This document shows, piece after piece, positions 23,590 through 37,565 of a stretch of 64,000 bases of DNA. Within the stretch, counting starts at the first letter, position 1, and the number at the start of each line of letters is the position of its first letter. The notes under the pieces were generated by a model, which ran no database searches, was not told the DNA's origin, and saw only the letters and a program-made list of their open reading frames with translations. The stretch is from Cryptomeria japonica (lineage: Eukaryota; Streptophyta; Pinopsida; Cupressales; Cupressaceae): contig NC_081415.1 in NCBI RefSeq assembly GCF_030272615.1, positions 628,595,240 through 628,659,239 of the forward strand, given 5' to 3'. Made by a program: the position numbers and the translations under genes.

Positions 23590-24779
23590 TGTAGGCATTA
23601 TGTGAACCGGTATGAGGACATAATGACATTGTATGTTGTCATTGATGTCAATATGCTGAAGAGAAGATAACCGGTACAACACTGTGAACTGGCATTTGTG
23701 CCAAAGTGAAGCAGTGTGTTTGTTTAAGGTGAACCAACATGTGGTTATGGGAACTGACACATGGAAGCTTTGTATGACTATCGGTTGGTAGTCTCAACTT
23801 CAGGGTTTCTGGTTTAAGTGCTTCAAGCTTGTGTGGCTCAACCAGTGACTTTGTGTGATGAGTTAGCATTGTAACGAAGAACAGATCGTGTTGCCACATC
23901 AGCCTTGTGTGTATGACGGATCTTGCATGAAAGGAGATTGTTCCCATCTACCTCGGAAATGTGCGAAGCCTCTAAATGGTGATAACGCGTGATGGGTTAT
24001 CAGCCGCCATGAAATTGGTGGAAAATGAATGATGGAGAATGTCTTGAGATTGGATCAAGATTGTTGCATTTAATGCAATATGCTCAATGGTCAGGATTGA
24101 ACCATTTGAATTCCTTAACCTAACAGGTTTAGGGTTTAGGGTTTATGCTACTGACCTATCTATTTCCTATAAGGTCGATGTTGTATTTCTTTCTGAGGTT
24201 GTTGGCAAAAGTTGTATGTGTGTATCCAAGTGAAGAGATACGTGATTCTTGCCAGACCAAAAGAGAGAAGTGATACCTGTAGAGTGTAAGTGCAGAAGGT
24301 GAAGAGGAGCTAAACAGATATGCATTGGCATTGAGTGCTATTACCAGATAATTGTAATACCTATTGATATCTAACCACTTCAACAGTTGGGAAATCCCTT
24401 AACAAGATAGCTTTAACCAACTTTCTGTAAATCCTTTAACAAGGTGACTCAAAACCATTGAGCTCTTGAAATCCTGTAACAAGGTAACCTTTAACAGGGT
24501 TTAACCCTTAACCGAGTATTCTAGCCATCCCTTAACTGGGTGATCCCTAATAGGATCAGTTCCTAACATGACCTATTGTATCAGTCTTTAACCGGACAAG
24601 GCTCCTAACAGAGCGGACTTCTAAAGAGTTCAAAACCAGCTTGTGGGTATTCATCCCCACTGTGGTTTTTCCCAGTTGGGTTTCCACGTGAAATATATGT
24701 GTGTCATATGTGATATCTTTTTCATGTGATGCTATGTTGTTTTCTGTCAAGTGGTGAATCATGTTGATCTAGCTGTTTA
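23590..24779 (+). repeat. Element E 5' LTR, first piece
   Basis: It starts TGTAGGCATT (one mutation from TGTTGGCATT) and follows the 3' LTR at 41862-43057. It is interrupted at 24780 by element F, after GTTTA. Confidence 0.92.
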
Positions 24780-26019
24780 TATCATGCCCAAAATTTAGGG
24801 CAAGAACGGGATAAATTTTTTTTAACATAACTTTTAAAAAGCATTAAATCGACAAATATAAAATGCTACATCATGTTTCGTCTTAACTATGTATATCGTT
24901 AATCTTTTTTTTTTAACTAGCTTCAAGTACGCAATTTTGTTTGTTAAATTAAATACGAAGTGCTGAAATAACCAAATACTATTTTAACTCTCCAAATTAG
25001 CCAACAGATTAATCTGAATCCAAAAATCTAAATTCGATAGGCAAGGATACTATTAATTTCCAGTAGTTCTTATTTGTTTTTAAGAAGCATTTATATTAGT
25101 CTCGGCACTTAGATTTTTAAGTGTATTTATTTTTCCTAACAATAATTAAGTATTAGGTTGAGCTAAAACAACTACATTTATTTAATTAAAATTAAATGTC
25201 ACTTCACTGATCTTTAAACTCGAAAATAACACAATCTATTCGAATGTAAAAATTAAATATGAACTTCATTAAAATATAATTATATAAACGTCTCAATCCA
25301 TTTAACATAGATAATACTTCATTAATAAATAAATTTATAAAGGAAATATATTCTATAAGGTAAATACCTATACTCAGGTTCATCTTCAACTAAAATTATA
25401 TGATTAAATCTACGGTTTTGCATTTTTTTTTTTTTTCCTAATATCCTCAACTCTTTATATAGATATATTCTTATACATATCTATATAATTATGTATATTT
25501 ATATATAAATATATATCTTAAATATATATTTATATATATAAATATTTAATTATATTTCTAATTAATATAATGATTTTATTTTCCCAAATTATAAGACTAA
25601 AATCATGCAAACCCTAACTAGGAGTTTGCATTATAAAATACCCTTATTTTACAATTTTACCATTTTTTATTATTGCCCTAGCCCTACCCAGGCTAGGGTT
25701 TCATATTTTTTTTTTTTTTGATTTAGGTTTTTATTTTTGAGCAGGGCTGAACAGGGGACCGCGGGCGGCAACAATGGCTGATGGCGGAGGCTCTGCATGT
25801 TGGAGGGGGGGGGGGGATGGCGTGGCCGAAGCCTCCCACTGTGTAATGCACAGTGGGCTCGGCCCCACCGACCACTGTGCAATGCATAGTGGGGAGGAGC
25901 CGCCGACCCCTGTGCAAAGCACAGTGGGGCTCGGCCCGAAGGGCAAAATAAATTTTTTTTTTTTTTTTTTGAAAAAAAAAAAACTAGGGTTTGTTTAAAT
26001 ATATATTTAAAAAAAAAAG

Positions 26020-26057
<38 letters not shown>

Positions 26058-29000
26058 CTTATGTATATATGTATAAACATAAAAATAAATATATTTTGTT
26101 TAAATCAAGGGATGGTTTCCTTTACTCATAGGCATGCAAATTTGTTATACACATACTATATATAAATGTTATATATTTGTATAACTGAACATATCTATAT
26201 TATCAAAAATATATACAGGTTGCAACTAGGGTATAATTTTTTATTTTTATTTTTATACAATAAATCCACAGGTACTGTAAATCTGCAACTTATTTTAACA
26301 GTTTTGATGCTATTTTGAGGTTCAATTCTTTGTGTTTATTTCCCTTTTATCATAATCTTAGTTGCTAAATGAATAGATAGGTTATTTAGTAAAATTTAAA
26401 CTACAACTAGATAAATAGTATATTACTTAAATTAATTAGACTATTTACTCTAGATGTACTTTATGCTATAAAAGAAAACAACAAAATTAACTAATCTTAA
26501 AACAACAACTATGTTAAATAAAGAATTTATTAAATTAAACTATAGAGATGGTTATGATAACTTTAGATTTTAATTTCTGCATTTAAAATAAAATCCCAGA
26601 TAAAATAAAATCACAGATTTAAATAAAATACTTTTATATTTCCATGTATAGTCCTAAGTGCTTTTATTTTCGGCCTTTGTATGCATGCAAAATCAATTCT
26701 ATTTCTTTTCAATTAAATAAAAGAATAAATTTAACTATCAAGAAATATTAAATACTCTACAAGATTTAACCTCAACTTTAGGACTATAACTTAGAAATAA
26801 ACCATTTATCTTTTTTGCAAAATAACATGATATTTTCTACATATATATAACAAATAACATATCCCCAAGTCTTTATTTCTATTTTACAAATAGCCTCTCT
26901 TTTCAAACAAATGAGGACTTTTCAAAGGGTATTAATTACATTTACAACAATTTTCCTCAATCCATATCTTCCACCATAACTGCATGCCCTGATATTTCTT
27001 CTAACAATATGTAAATAAACCAAAACTATGACCATGGAGTGCTCACGTCCCAGCCTAGGCTAACTAGTAGCCACCCCCAAGCTCGGAGAACCAAGCCCTA
27101 GACGGGTAAGAAACATGCAAACATAAAGAGATAGAATACACACAAACTCAAACACATCCCAACCCAGGCTACACTACACCACACATTGTGATGTCCTTTT
27201 CAAGGGTGGTAGTGGACCAAGTACCCTGAGGAGAACAACAAGTATGGAAATACATGTAGCCATGTCATGGCAAACCAAATACATCAAGTATAGCAACCCC
27301 TTATTCCTTATGCCCCCCAAGGCATTCATGGCTTATTTCCCTCCTTACGACCCCCAATGCATAAACAAGGCATGCAGCAAGGGTCACATAAAATCCCTTA
27401 TGATCGCTCTCATAACGAGAGTCTCTCACTTGAGGGCTGTCACTTCTACCACCCACAAGATCCTCCTCTCTCCCAAGAGTAAGAGGTCTTGATGACTCCC
27501 AAAAACACATACAATGTATAAACACAAATTACCAAATAAATTTCCAAGAGAACATGCACATAAACTAGTCTTTTACACAAACATTACTTTCAAAAAACAC
27601 ATGCAATAAGAAATCCATTATAAGAAAGATACAATCAACCTTAATCTGCCCAATGGTATGCTAGTTTTGTTGAGGATGAGCAGCCCAATTCCACGGTTCT
27701 TCCCCTCCTACCCTTAACCAAAATTCTCAAACCAAATTCTATCTTTTTCTTTTCAAAATTCTCTTGTCTCCAAAAATGGAGAGTGGGTGATTAGCCCCAA
27801 AATCTCTCTTTCTTGCTTAAGAAGACACTAGTGTGAGTTCTCTCAAGTTTCTAAAACTGAAAAGGAAAGTAGGGTGAAATGGGAAAGGGAACTCTCATTC
27901 AAAAAGGAAGGTTAACAACTTAGTTCAAGCCTTCTAATTTCCATTTTTGCACAACTTAGAAAAGTCACTTTTAGGGTGTCTAAATGGTCACATGGGAGTA
28001 GAAACATGCCTAAAATTACTCCTAACCCTTAGATATACCTTATGGGCTTTAGGAAACCGTAATAAACTACCGTTAGGAGTCCATTTAACCCTTTTTAAAC
28101 CCCTCTGAAGTTTATTTTCGGGTCAAACCTAAGTTGACCATCCCAAAGATTCTTTACCTAAGGCAATTATGGAATCACATTAAATTTAATTGAAAAAGCT
28201 ATAGTTAAACAATTCCCTCCAAGAAACAAATTTAAAAACTCAAACATAAATCAACACGTGTCAAGTGACACAAAGAAAATACTTTTACAAAATTGTACAT
28301 GAAATCTTGTCTCTTGTTGGATTTAAGTAAGTCAAATAAATAACATTTAACACACATGCATCATTTACTATTACGAATAAAATACAACACAAACGGGGTG
28401 TTGTCTCTCCAAATAGACAAACCCTGGTTTTACGAACATACATAGGTCTAGGTTTGGTTCTCCGGAATATTTCCATGGTCACATGGATATCTTTTCCTGC
28501 GCCACTCAAATACACATTAGTAATTTCCAATAACCTCGTATAATATTAAACACATGAATTAGAATACACATCAAACACTTCGCATACAATTTTCATTTGA
28601 ACAATTCAATATATCTCATATCTAATTAAATCCACATAAGCAATTATCATAATTCTCATAATTTTGGTCCACACATAAAACATACATCTTAATTCTATTA
28701 TCATAATAAAGTCGTGCAAATCCAATAATGACATGCATCATCTCCAATTTATCCTATTCTAGAATCATATAGAGTTTTTTTATCATAAAGCATATAAATG
28801 AAGCATCAACATTCATCAATGTTATCCAATCACAGAATCATATAAGTTCTACATCTAGACATAGCTGACATACGTTAAATCAAGATTATCCAATCAATGG
28901 ATCTTTTAGGATTTCAAATTCATAACACATCAAAATGTACACCACAAGGTGCAATAACTCTATAACTTGGTTCAATTACTTTTCTCACCAGTCTATCTGT

Positions 29001-29098
29001 CTAACACAGTCTATTCTATTGAATTGTAAAACATTTATTAATAGGGTCAAACATGGTCAACTAAGTTAATCAAAGCTTGGTTTGGGGAAGGCCTTACA
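24780..29098 (-). repeat. Element F 3' LTR (4.3 kb)
   Basis: Left copy of the long terminal repeat. It contains a GC-rich island with three palindromes (25835-25929), short poly(T)/poly(A) runs and a TA microsatellite (26020-26055). Small frames in the GC island are unsupported. A TATA-like CTATATAAAG on the minus strand near 25455-25464, repeated in the partner near 33460-33470, could be the promoter, about 670 bases from the LTR end. Confidence 0.92.
25835..25929. repeat. Array of three GC-rich palindromes in the F 3' LTR
   Basis: Units at 25835-25857, 25872-25892 and 25907-25929 are spaced 35-37 bases apart. The first is a perfect hairpin, CCCACTGTG-TAATG-CACAGTGGG. The other two have the same arms with one mismatch. 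Spacers are GC-rich (CTCGGCCCCACCGA, GAGGAGCCGCCGA). The partner LTR has four units. Confidence 0.85.
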
Positions 29099-29112
29099 TC
29101 CTCCCCCCCTAG
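29099..29112 (-). promoter_or_regulatory. Element F polypurine tract
   Basis: The minus strand reads CTAGGGGGGGAGGA directly before the LTR start TGTAAGGCC. It would prime plus-strand synthesis. Confidence 0.85.
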
Positions 29113-32100
29113 AGTTCGACTTACTCCTAGAAGTCGCATGAGTAGAATTACGAAGTATGGAGATAACATTTCCCACATTTTCTATGAGTTACTCAGAATC
29201 TTAACTTGCCTACTAGAAGGATGAAATACAAAAATCAACTTATTATTGTAATTAACTTACTATCTTCACAAGGTTAAATTCTTAGTATTTTTATTACATT
29301 TCCCTTCTATCTCTGGTAGGTGTTTGCAAAGTTATATCTTTCAACAATTTACATTAATGTGCCATCCAAATCATATCAATAACACACATCAACTCCCAAA
29401 ATCAAGGTTACACATATCGAGTTTCTAGGAGTCCTACTTTGTTTAGAATTTGTTTAAAAGCATGTTTATCCTACTGTATTCTCATCCAAGCATGTTACTT
29501 AAAAAAATTGACATCACACTTATCCACAATGAATCTACTCACTCTACAACAAGGCACCTCATTAGGGTGTTAATAACTATTTGCTAAACTGTCCTAGGTG
29601 CATAATTTCTTCCAACTTTTTTAGGTGACAAGGCAAAATCAAATTTAGGTTCTTCAATTCCGCCCTTATATAGGGTAGTTTTCTACCACTAGGGTTTATA
29701 ATATTTTTATTTCTAGGCACCAAGGTTTAAGTTTCATAGGGTACATTATTCGCAATTCCCAAACATTAAGGTACATAACAATCCCATTCTAAGGGAGTGA
29801 TGATATTATTTATACTTATTTTAGATACCATCCACGCAATCATCTCCTTACACATGCTAAATTTACCCATCGACAATTATTACTTTCGCAAATCATTAGG
29901 TCTAGATCATACTATTTATAAATTTTTCTCTTTCAGGTTACTCTCAATTACTCTTATTTAGGAGGATCTTCCTTCCTTTATCTTGATTTGATAAAATATA
30001 TCCTTTGTTAATATTTTGTGCCTAATTTCACTCCTTGAGGTATTCTCCCTTGACACACTTTCAGTGGTTCAATGAACATGATAGATATTACACAAATCAC
30101 ATCACTAGGGCTAGTTATATTAACCACCAAAATGACCACTTGACTCTTTACAAGATCAAAAATATAAGTTACTTCTGCCAATTCCAATAAAAAGAAGAAA
30201 AAAAGCCGACAATTGAAAGATACTAAAACTAGAAACATGGTAAGTGCCATAGCTCAAAATAAAAGAAACACAAATTTAGTGGTCCTTTCATCCTAAAAAA
30301 AATAAACAGAAAGTACTAGCCCCCAGGTCGCGAAATGCTATTCAAAGAAAATCAAACAAATAATGTCGAATCAAACTCGAAACAAGATGACCATTCTAGC
30401 CATGCTATAGGGAGTAACCGCAACACATCAGCCAAGATCACGTGTCCTGAGTGTGTTAGGAAGTGATTATAAGACTCTTAAGGTTCTTATATTTTTTATG
30501 ATCCTTTATTGATTTATGAAATAATTTCTTATACACAAGAGATCACAATCGTTTTTTATAGATCATGTTCCATTTTAACCTTCATGTGCTTACTATTACT
30601 AGCAACACTTTCTGATATAATTCATTATCTATTTAGGGTTATTAACATCCTTAATTATATCTAACAGGTGATTTCCCTAACTCTACCATTCTTTGTCCAT
30701 TCTTCTTGGACTTCCATTACTTATCTTAATATGCTAAACCTTGATCCAATGTTACGTGGTAGCTCAAGTATCGACACTTTCATATCTTACACACTCGGTT
30801 GATAGTTTGGTACAAATTTGACACTTGTTTACTTAGAACCACTTAGGGTTGTATAATTTAATCATATAATTTTACTAGGGACATCATTTGTTTTCTTAGC
30901 ACCTTATGCGAGCTCCTTATATTTTCGCCTCTAACATTCACTTGCCTTCATTAGGTAGGAGCTTGTTGCCAAATTACTAACACTTATGGTTAAGAGCCAT
31001 TTGGGGTGAAATTATAGTCAAGTAAGGTCGATAATGGTTGACAATAATTTCTACCCACACATTTCATGACATAATTCAAACAACTCGGAGAGTGGACTTA
31101 TTCTCTCTTACTTGACTTATGCAACTATGAAATCAAGGGGGTGTGCACTCAAAAAGTGACCAACACCCATCCTTTTAATTAAAATTTAGTAAAGAGGGAA
31201 GTTGTCTTGTTCCATATTACTTATTTATATATACTAACTAGCCATTTCCGACATATCACAATTTACGATTTCCTTCAATCCACAAAAAAATAAACACCTT
31301 ATCGTCATAATATTTTGTTACCTAATTACGATATAACTTAAGGGTGTCCAATAACTACCAATGTCTTAAGACCCATAATTTTTTTACGTTCTCCCCTGGC
31401 TAACCACATAATTCGGCTCCTTATCTATGTTCTCATAAAATATTTTACACTGCCAACTATTTCTCATTAAAGCTTTGGTATTATATTACTGTTATACTAT
31501 TTTTTTCCTAAGCCATTTCCATCTGCATGTTGTTTCATCCATACTTAATGTTTTCGCATACTTTCACACTTGAGTGCCAAAATTTGCAAAGCTTCTTTGA
31601 TTGTGCCTAGTAGATAAATGGTGTTACATATTGTCTTGTACCTAGCGGCTAACAATGATTGGGTTGCACTTTTCTTCTTAGTTTCTAAATGAAAACTAGT
31701 TACACATTTCTAGATTATGGGATCCTAATACTTTTACACTCCTTGCATTTCAATGGGGATTTTTGTATGATTACTAAATCAACCCTACTCTCTCTTCCAT
31801 TATTTACTTTCTCCAAGATTATCTTCTCATAAAGGAACTAGTTGAGGTTTTATTTGCTTGTTTCCCCAATTATATAACCACGGATGAACTTAGGTTTTAT
31901 TGTAAATATGTGTTTTTACCCAAGAAGTTCATGCCTCCTTTATCCTTATTTAACTCACCTATAGTATTACTAGGGTTTTCTGACCAAGGGAATTTTTATT
32001 CATCAAGTTGAGTTCTTATCTGCAGGGTTATCCAACTCTAGCTCTACTATATTGCCACAAACATTGTCTAACAAATGCTCTTAATAAGAAATCTAATATG

Positions 32101-32776
32101 ACCACATTCTTAAGGTACCTAGTCATTAGGATAGGTCAATGCTTCTATCTGAGATTCACAAGAGTTCCTTTTAATTCTCCTTCATTTATGTCTTCTATGG
32201 CGGCCTTGATCTTTTTAACCATCATAATTTCATATAGCTTAAAATTTTAATTAGATCTGTCTCGATTCTTATTTATCTTGTGTACGGTGACTTCATCTAA
32301 GGTCTAACTATCTTGCTTGACTTGCCATGTCAAGAACATATCTCGATGGATGGCACTCCTTTAGTTACCATTAGAGGTATTTTATTGAAAGATTCATCTC
32401 CTCCTACTTGGTTTGATTAGGGCAATTATTGCATTTTAGGTTCCAATTGAATGGTAACCTCATAAGCACAAAAGTACTATCTTTTCATTTTTAAACACCG
32501 AAATACTTTATATAAATAAATAATTGAACATTTTGCAACCCTTGGGATTTTATTATGCTATAAGCCTTATGACTAATAGGTTCAAATTTCAGGGCTTTTA
32601 GTGACCCTTGGAACCCCTTGAATTGATATTTGTTGATCTGTTGATCTAAAAGAATTTTCATTTATGTTTCACTTTGTTATATCACATGTTTCCACCTAGG
32701 TGTTATACTTCAAGCCATAGGTTCGGTTTCAACTAAGTTATGAATGTAGCCCATGTTCACCAGTGTATGAACCTAG
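29113..32776 (-). other. Element F interior, non-coding
   Basis: This 3.7 kb AT-rich sequence lies between the polypurine tract and the primer site. I looked on both strands for RT, integrase, protease and zinc-knuckle motifs and found none. The longest frames are about 80 codons with no recognisable content. It presumably serves for packaging and priming only. Confidence 0.85.
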
Positions 32777-32789
32777 GGCTCTGATACCA
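32777..32789 (-). promoter_or_regulatory. Element F primer-binding site (initiator Met-tRNA)
   Basis: The minus strand reads TGGTATCAGAGCC, three bases inside the 5' LTR. The intact primer site shows that F still has this signal for reverse transcription by a partner enzyme. Confidence 0.95.
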
Positions 32790-33843
32790 AAATGTCATGC
32801 TCGAAATTCAGGGCAAGAACGGGATAAATTTTTTTTTAACATAACTTTTAAAAAGCATTAAATCGACAAATATAAAATGCTACATCATGTTTCGTCTTAA
32901 CTATGTATATCGTTAATCTTTTTTTTTTTTACTAGCTTCAAGTAAGCAATTTTGTTTGTTAAATTAAATACGAAGTGCTAAAATAACCAAATACTATTTT
33001 AACTCTCCAAATTAGCCCAACAGATTAATCTGAATCCAAAAATCTAAATTCGATAGGCAAGGATACTATTAATTTCCAATAGTTCTTATTTGTTTTTAAG
33101 AAGCATTTATATTAGTCTCGACACTTAGATTTTTAAGTGTATTTATTTTTCCTAACAATAATTAAGTATTAGACTGAGCTAAAACAACTACATTTATTTA
33201 ATTAAAATTAAATGTCACTTCACTGATCTTTAAACTCGAAAATAACACAATCTATTCGAATTTAAAAATTAAATATGAACTTCATTAAAATATAATTATA
33301 TAAACGTCTCAATCCATTTGACATAGATAATACTTCATTAATAAATAAATTTATAAAGGAAATATATTCTATAAGGTAAATACCTATACTCAGGTTCATC
33401 TTCCACTAAAATTATATGATTAAATCTACGGTTTTGCTTTTTTTTTCCTAATATCCTCAACTCTTTATATAGATATATTCTTATACATATCTATATAATT
33501 ATGTATATTTATATATAAATATATATCTTAAATATATATTTATATATATAAATATTTAACTATATTTCTAATTAATATAACGATTTTATTTTCTCAAATT
33601 ATAAGACTAAAATCATGCAAACCCTAACCAGGAGTTTGCATTATAAAATACCCTTATTTTACAATTTTACCATTTTTTATTATTGCCCTAGCCCTACCCG
33701 GGCTAGGGTTTCATATTATTATTATTTTTTATTTAGGTTTTTATTTTTTAGCAGGGCCAAACAGGGGATTGCGGGCGGTGGCAATGGCTGATGGCGGAGG
33801 CTCTACATGTTGGAGGGGGGGGGACGGCTTTCGGCCCCGCCGA

Positions 33844-33971
33844 CCACTGTGCATTGCATAGTGGGAGGCGCCGCCATCCACTATGCTTTGCACAGTGGGG
33901 AGGCGTCGCCGACCCTTGTGCAAAGCATAGTGGCTCGGCCGCCGCCGACCCCTGTGCAAAGCACAGTGGGG
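33844..33971. repeat. Array of four GC-rich palindromes in the F 5' LTR
   Basis: Units are at 33844-33865, 33878-33900, 33913-33933 and 33949-33971, with centres about 35 bases apart. Each is a hairpin with arms of the type CCACTGTGC / GCACAGTGG (some with one mismatch) around a 2-3 base loop (for example AAA). The left LTR has only three units, so the array changed length after insertion or during replication. Confidence 0.85.
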
Positions 33972-34076
33972 CTCGGCCCGAAGGGCAAAATAAATTTTAT
34001 TATTTTTTTTTTGAAAAAAACAACAAGAAGTGTTTGTTTAAATATATATTTTTTTAAAAAGAGTATAATATTAATA

Positions 34077-34211
<135 letters not shown>

Positions 34212-37200
34212 TAAATAAATATATTTTGTTTAAATCAAGGGATGGTTTCCTTTACTCATAGGCATGCAAATTTGTTATACATATATTATATATAAATGCT
34301 ATATATCTGTATAACTGAACATATCTATAGTTTCAAAAATATATACAGGTTGCAACTAGGGTATAAATTTTTTTTATACAATAAATCTATAGGTACTGTA
34401 AATCTGCAACTTATTTTAACAGTTTTGATGCTATTTTGAGGTTTAATTCTTTGTGTTTATTTCCCTTTTATCATAATCTTAGTTGCTAAATGAATAGATA
34501 GGTTATTTAGTAAAATTTAAATTGCAACTAGATAAATAGTATATTACTTAAATTAATTAGACTATTTACTCTAGATGTACTTTCTGTTATAAAAGAAAAC
34601 AACAGAATCAACTAATCTTCAAAAAACAAAAATGTTAAATAAAGAATTTATTAAATTAAACTATAGAGATGGTTATGATAACTTCAGATTTTATTTTTTG
34701 CATTTAAAATAAAATCCCAGATAAAATAAAATCACAGATTTAAATAAAATACTTTTATATTTCCATGTATAGTCCTAAATGCTTTTATTTTCAGCCTTTG
34801 CATGCATGCAAAATCAATTCTATTTCTTTTCAATTAAATAAAAGAATAAATTTAACTCATTTCCTTTCAAGAAATATTAAATACTCTACAAGATTTAACC
34901 TCAACTTTAGGACTAGAACTTAGAAATAAAGCATTTATCTTTTCTGCAAAATAACATGATATTTTCTGCATATATATAACAAATAACATATCCCCAAGTC
35001 TTTATTTCTATTTTACAAATAGCCTCTCTTTTCAAACAAATGGGGACTTTACAAAGGGTATTAATTACATTTACAACAATTTTCCTCAATCCATATCTTC
35101 CACCATAACTGCATGCCCTGATATTTCTTCTAACAATCTGCAAATAAACCAAAACTATGACCATGGAGTGCTCACCTCCTAGCCTAGGCTAACTGGTAGC
35201 CACCCCCAAGCTCGGAGAACCAAGCCCTAGATGGGTAACGAACATGCAAACACAAAGAGACAGAATACACACAAACTCAAACACATCCCAACCCAGGCTA
35301 CACTGCACCACACATTATGATGTCGTTTTCAAGGGTGGTAGTGGACCAAGTATCCTGAGGAGAATTGCAAGTATGGAAAAACATATAGCCACCTCATAGA
35401 AAACCAAATACATCAAGTATAGCAACCCCTTATTCCTTATGCCCCCCAAGGCATTCATGCCTTATTTCCCTCCTTATGACCCCCAATGCATAAACAAGCC
35501 ATGCAACAAGGGTCACATAAAATCCCTTGTGATCACTCTCATAATGAGAGTATCTCACTCGAGGGTTATCACTTCTACCACCCACAAGATCCTCCTCTCT
35601 CCCAAGAGTAAGAGGTCTTGATGACTCCCAAAAACACATACAATGTATAAACACCAAGTACCAAATAAATTTCCAAGAGAACATGCACGGAAACTAGTTA
35701 TTTACACAAACATTACTTTCAAAAAACACATGCAATAAGAAATCCATTATAAGAAAGATACAACCAACCTTAATCTACCCAAAGGTATGCTAGTTTTGTT
35801 GAGGATGAGCAGCCCAATTCCATGGTTCTTCCCCTCCTACCCTTAGCCAAAATTCTCAAACCAAATTCTATCTTTTTCTTTTCAAAACTCTCGTCTCCAA
35901 AAATGGAGTGGGTGATTAGCCCCAACATCTCTCTTTCTTGCTTAAGAAGACACTAGTGTGAGTTCTCTCAAGTTTCTAAAACTGAAAAGGAAAGTAGGGT
36001 GAAATGGGAAAGGGAACTCTCATTCAAAAAGGAAGGTTAACAACTTTGTTCAAGCCTTCTAATTTCCATTTTTGCACAACTTAGAAAAGTCACTTTTAGG
36101 GTGTCTAAATGGTCACATGGGAGTAGAAACATGCCTAAAATTACTCCTAACCCTTAGATATACCTTATGGGCTTTAGGAAACCGTAATAAACTACCGTTA
36201 GGAGTCCATTTAACCCTTTTTAAACCCCTCTGAAGTTTATTTTTGGGTCAAACCTAAGTTGACCATCCCAAAGATTCTTTACCTAAGGCAATTATGGAAT
36301 CACATTAAATTTAATTGAAAAATCTATAGTTAAACAATTTCCTCCAAGAGACAAATTTAAAAACTCAAACATAAATCAACACGTGTCAAGTGACACAAAG
36401 AAAATACTTTTACAAAATTGTTCATGAAATCTTGTCTCTTGTTGGATTTAAGTAAGTCAAATAAATAACATTTAACACACATGCATCATTTACTATTACG
36501 AATAAAATACGACACAAACGGGGTGTTGTCTCTCCAAATAGACAAACGTTGGTTTTACGAACATACATAGGTCTAGGTTTGGTTCTCCGTAATATTTCCA
36601 TGACATGGATATCTTTTCCTATGCCACTCAAATACACATTAGTAATTTCCAATAACGTCGTATAATATTAAACACATGAATTAGAATACACATCAAACAC
36701 TTCCCATACAATTTTCATTTGAACAATTCAATATATCTCATATCCAATTAAATCCACATAAGCAATTATCATAATTCTCGTAATTTTGGTCCACACATAA
36801 AACATACATCTTAATTCTATTATCTTAATAAAGACATGCAAATCCAATAATGACATACATCATCTCCAATTTATCCTATTCTAGAATCATATAGAGTTCT
36901 TTATCATAAAGAATATAAATGAAGCATCAACATTCATCAATGTTATCCAATCACAGAATCATATAAGTTCTACATCCAGACATAGCTGACATACGTTAAA
37001 TCAAGATTATCCAATCAATGGATCTTTTAGGATTTCAAATTCATAACACATCAAAATGTACACCACAAGGTGCAATAACTCTATAACTTGGTTCAATTAC
37101 TTTTCTCACCAAGCTATCTATCTAACATAGTCCATTCTATTGAATTATAAAGCATTTATTAATAGGGTCAAACATGGTCAACTAAGTTAATCAAAGCTTG

Positions 37201-37213
37201 GCCTTACAGTTTT

Positions 37214-37491
37214 TATATATATCTTTAATGATAGATTACTTGGTCATACACTAGGGTAAAATGGAATGAAGTATTAGACTATATGAAAAAGTAAGTGTCA
37301 ACCGGTTTATGCTTGTCTCAGTTATTCTGGGTTTTGCTGGTTGTACTATGTTCAAGACCGGTGTTACTGTTTGTATGCCTAAGCACAGTGTTTGCTGACA
37401 AACTGGTTTTGGGTTCTGTTTTTGTCTGTACTGATTCACCCTCCCCCTCTTAGTACTGGTTTGGTACTATCCATTCATCATTGAGTTATCA
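37214..37491 (+). repeat. Element E 5' LTR, second piece
   Basis: It resumes after element F and matches 43052-43329. It ends with the C-run motif (TGATTCACCCTCCCCCTCTTAG) and GAGTTATCA, followed by the primer site. Confidence 0.92.
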
Positions 37492-37493
37492 AT

Positions 37494-37505
37494 TGGTATC
37501 AGAGC
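37494..37505 (+). promoter_or_regulatory. Element E primer-binding site (initiator Met-tRNA)
   Basis: TGGTATCAGAGC starts two bases after the LTR end at 37491, complementary to the 3' end of initiator Met-tRNA. Confidence 0.95.
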
Positions 37506-37565
37506 AACCTCCAGGTCCTCTGTGTTATAAGCTTAACCGCTTGATGTAAAGATCTCAGTCTAGTG

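Noticed and set aside
24106..24150. Telomere-like AAACCCT/AGGGTTT phrases in LTRs (for example in the E LTR)
   Set aside because: Only two or three units occur, in both LTR copies. This is a common plant promoter motif (telo-box) and not a telomeric insertion.
25835..25929. CRISPR-like array
   Set aside because: The units are palindromes with short similar spacers in a plant LTR. There are no unique spacers and no cas genes.
27244..27525. Pairs of ~80-codon frames repeated at 35430-35684 and 28285-28530 / 36422-36652
   Set aside because: The repetition simply reflects the two F LTRs. Both strands are open in parts, and there is no start context or motif.
29113..32776. Decayed gypsy pol inside element F
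   Set aside because: The end next to the polypurine tract looks gypsy-like, but I found no RT, integrase or RNase H motif in any frame. I kept it as non-coding, with a profile search as the decisive test.
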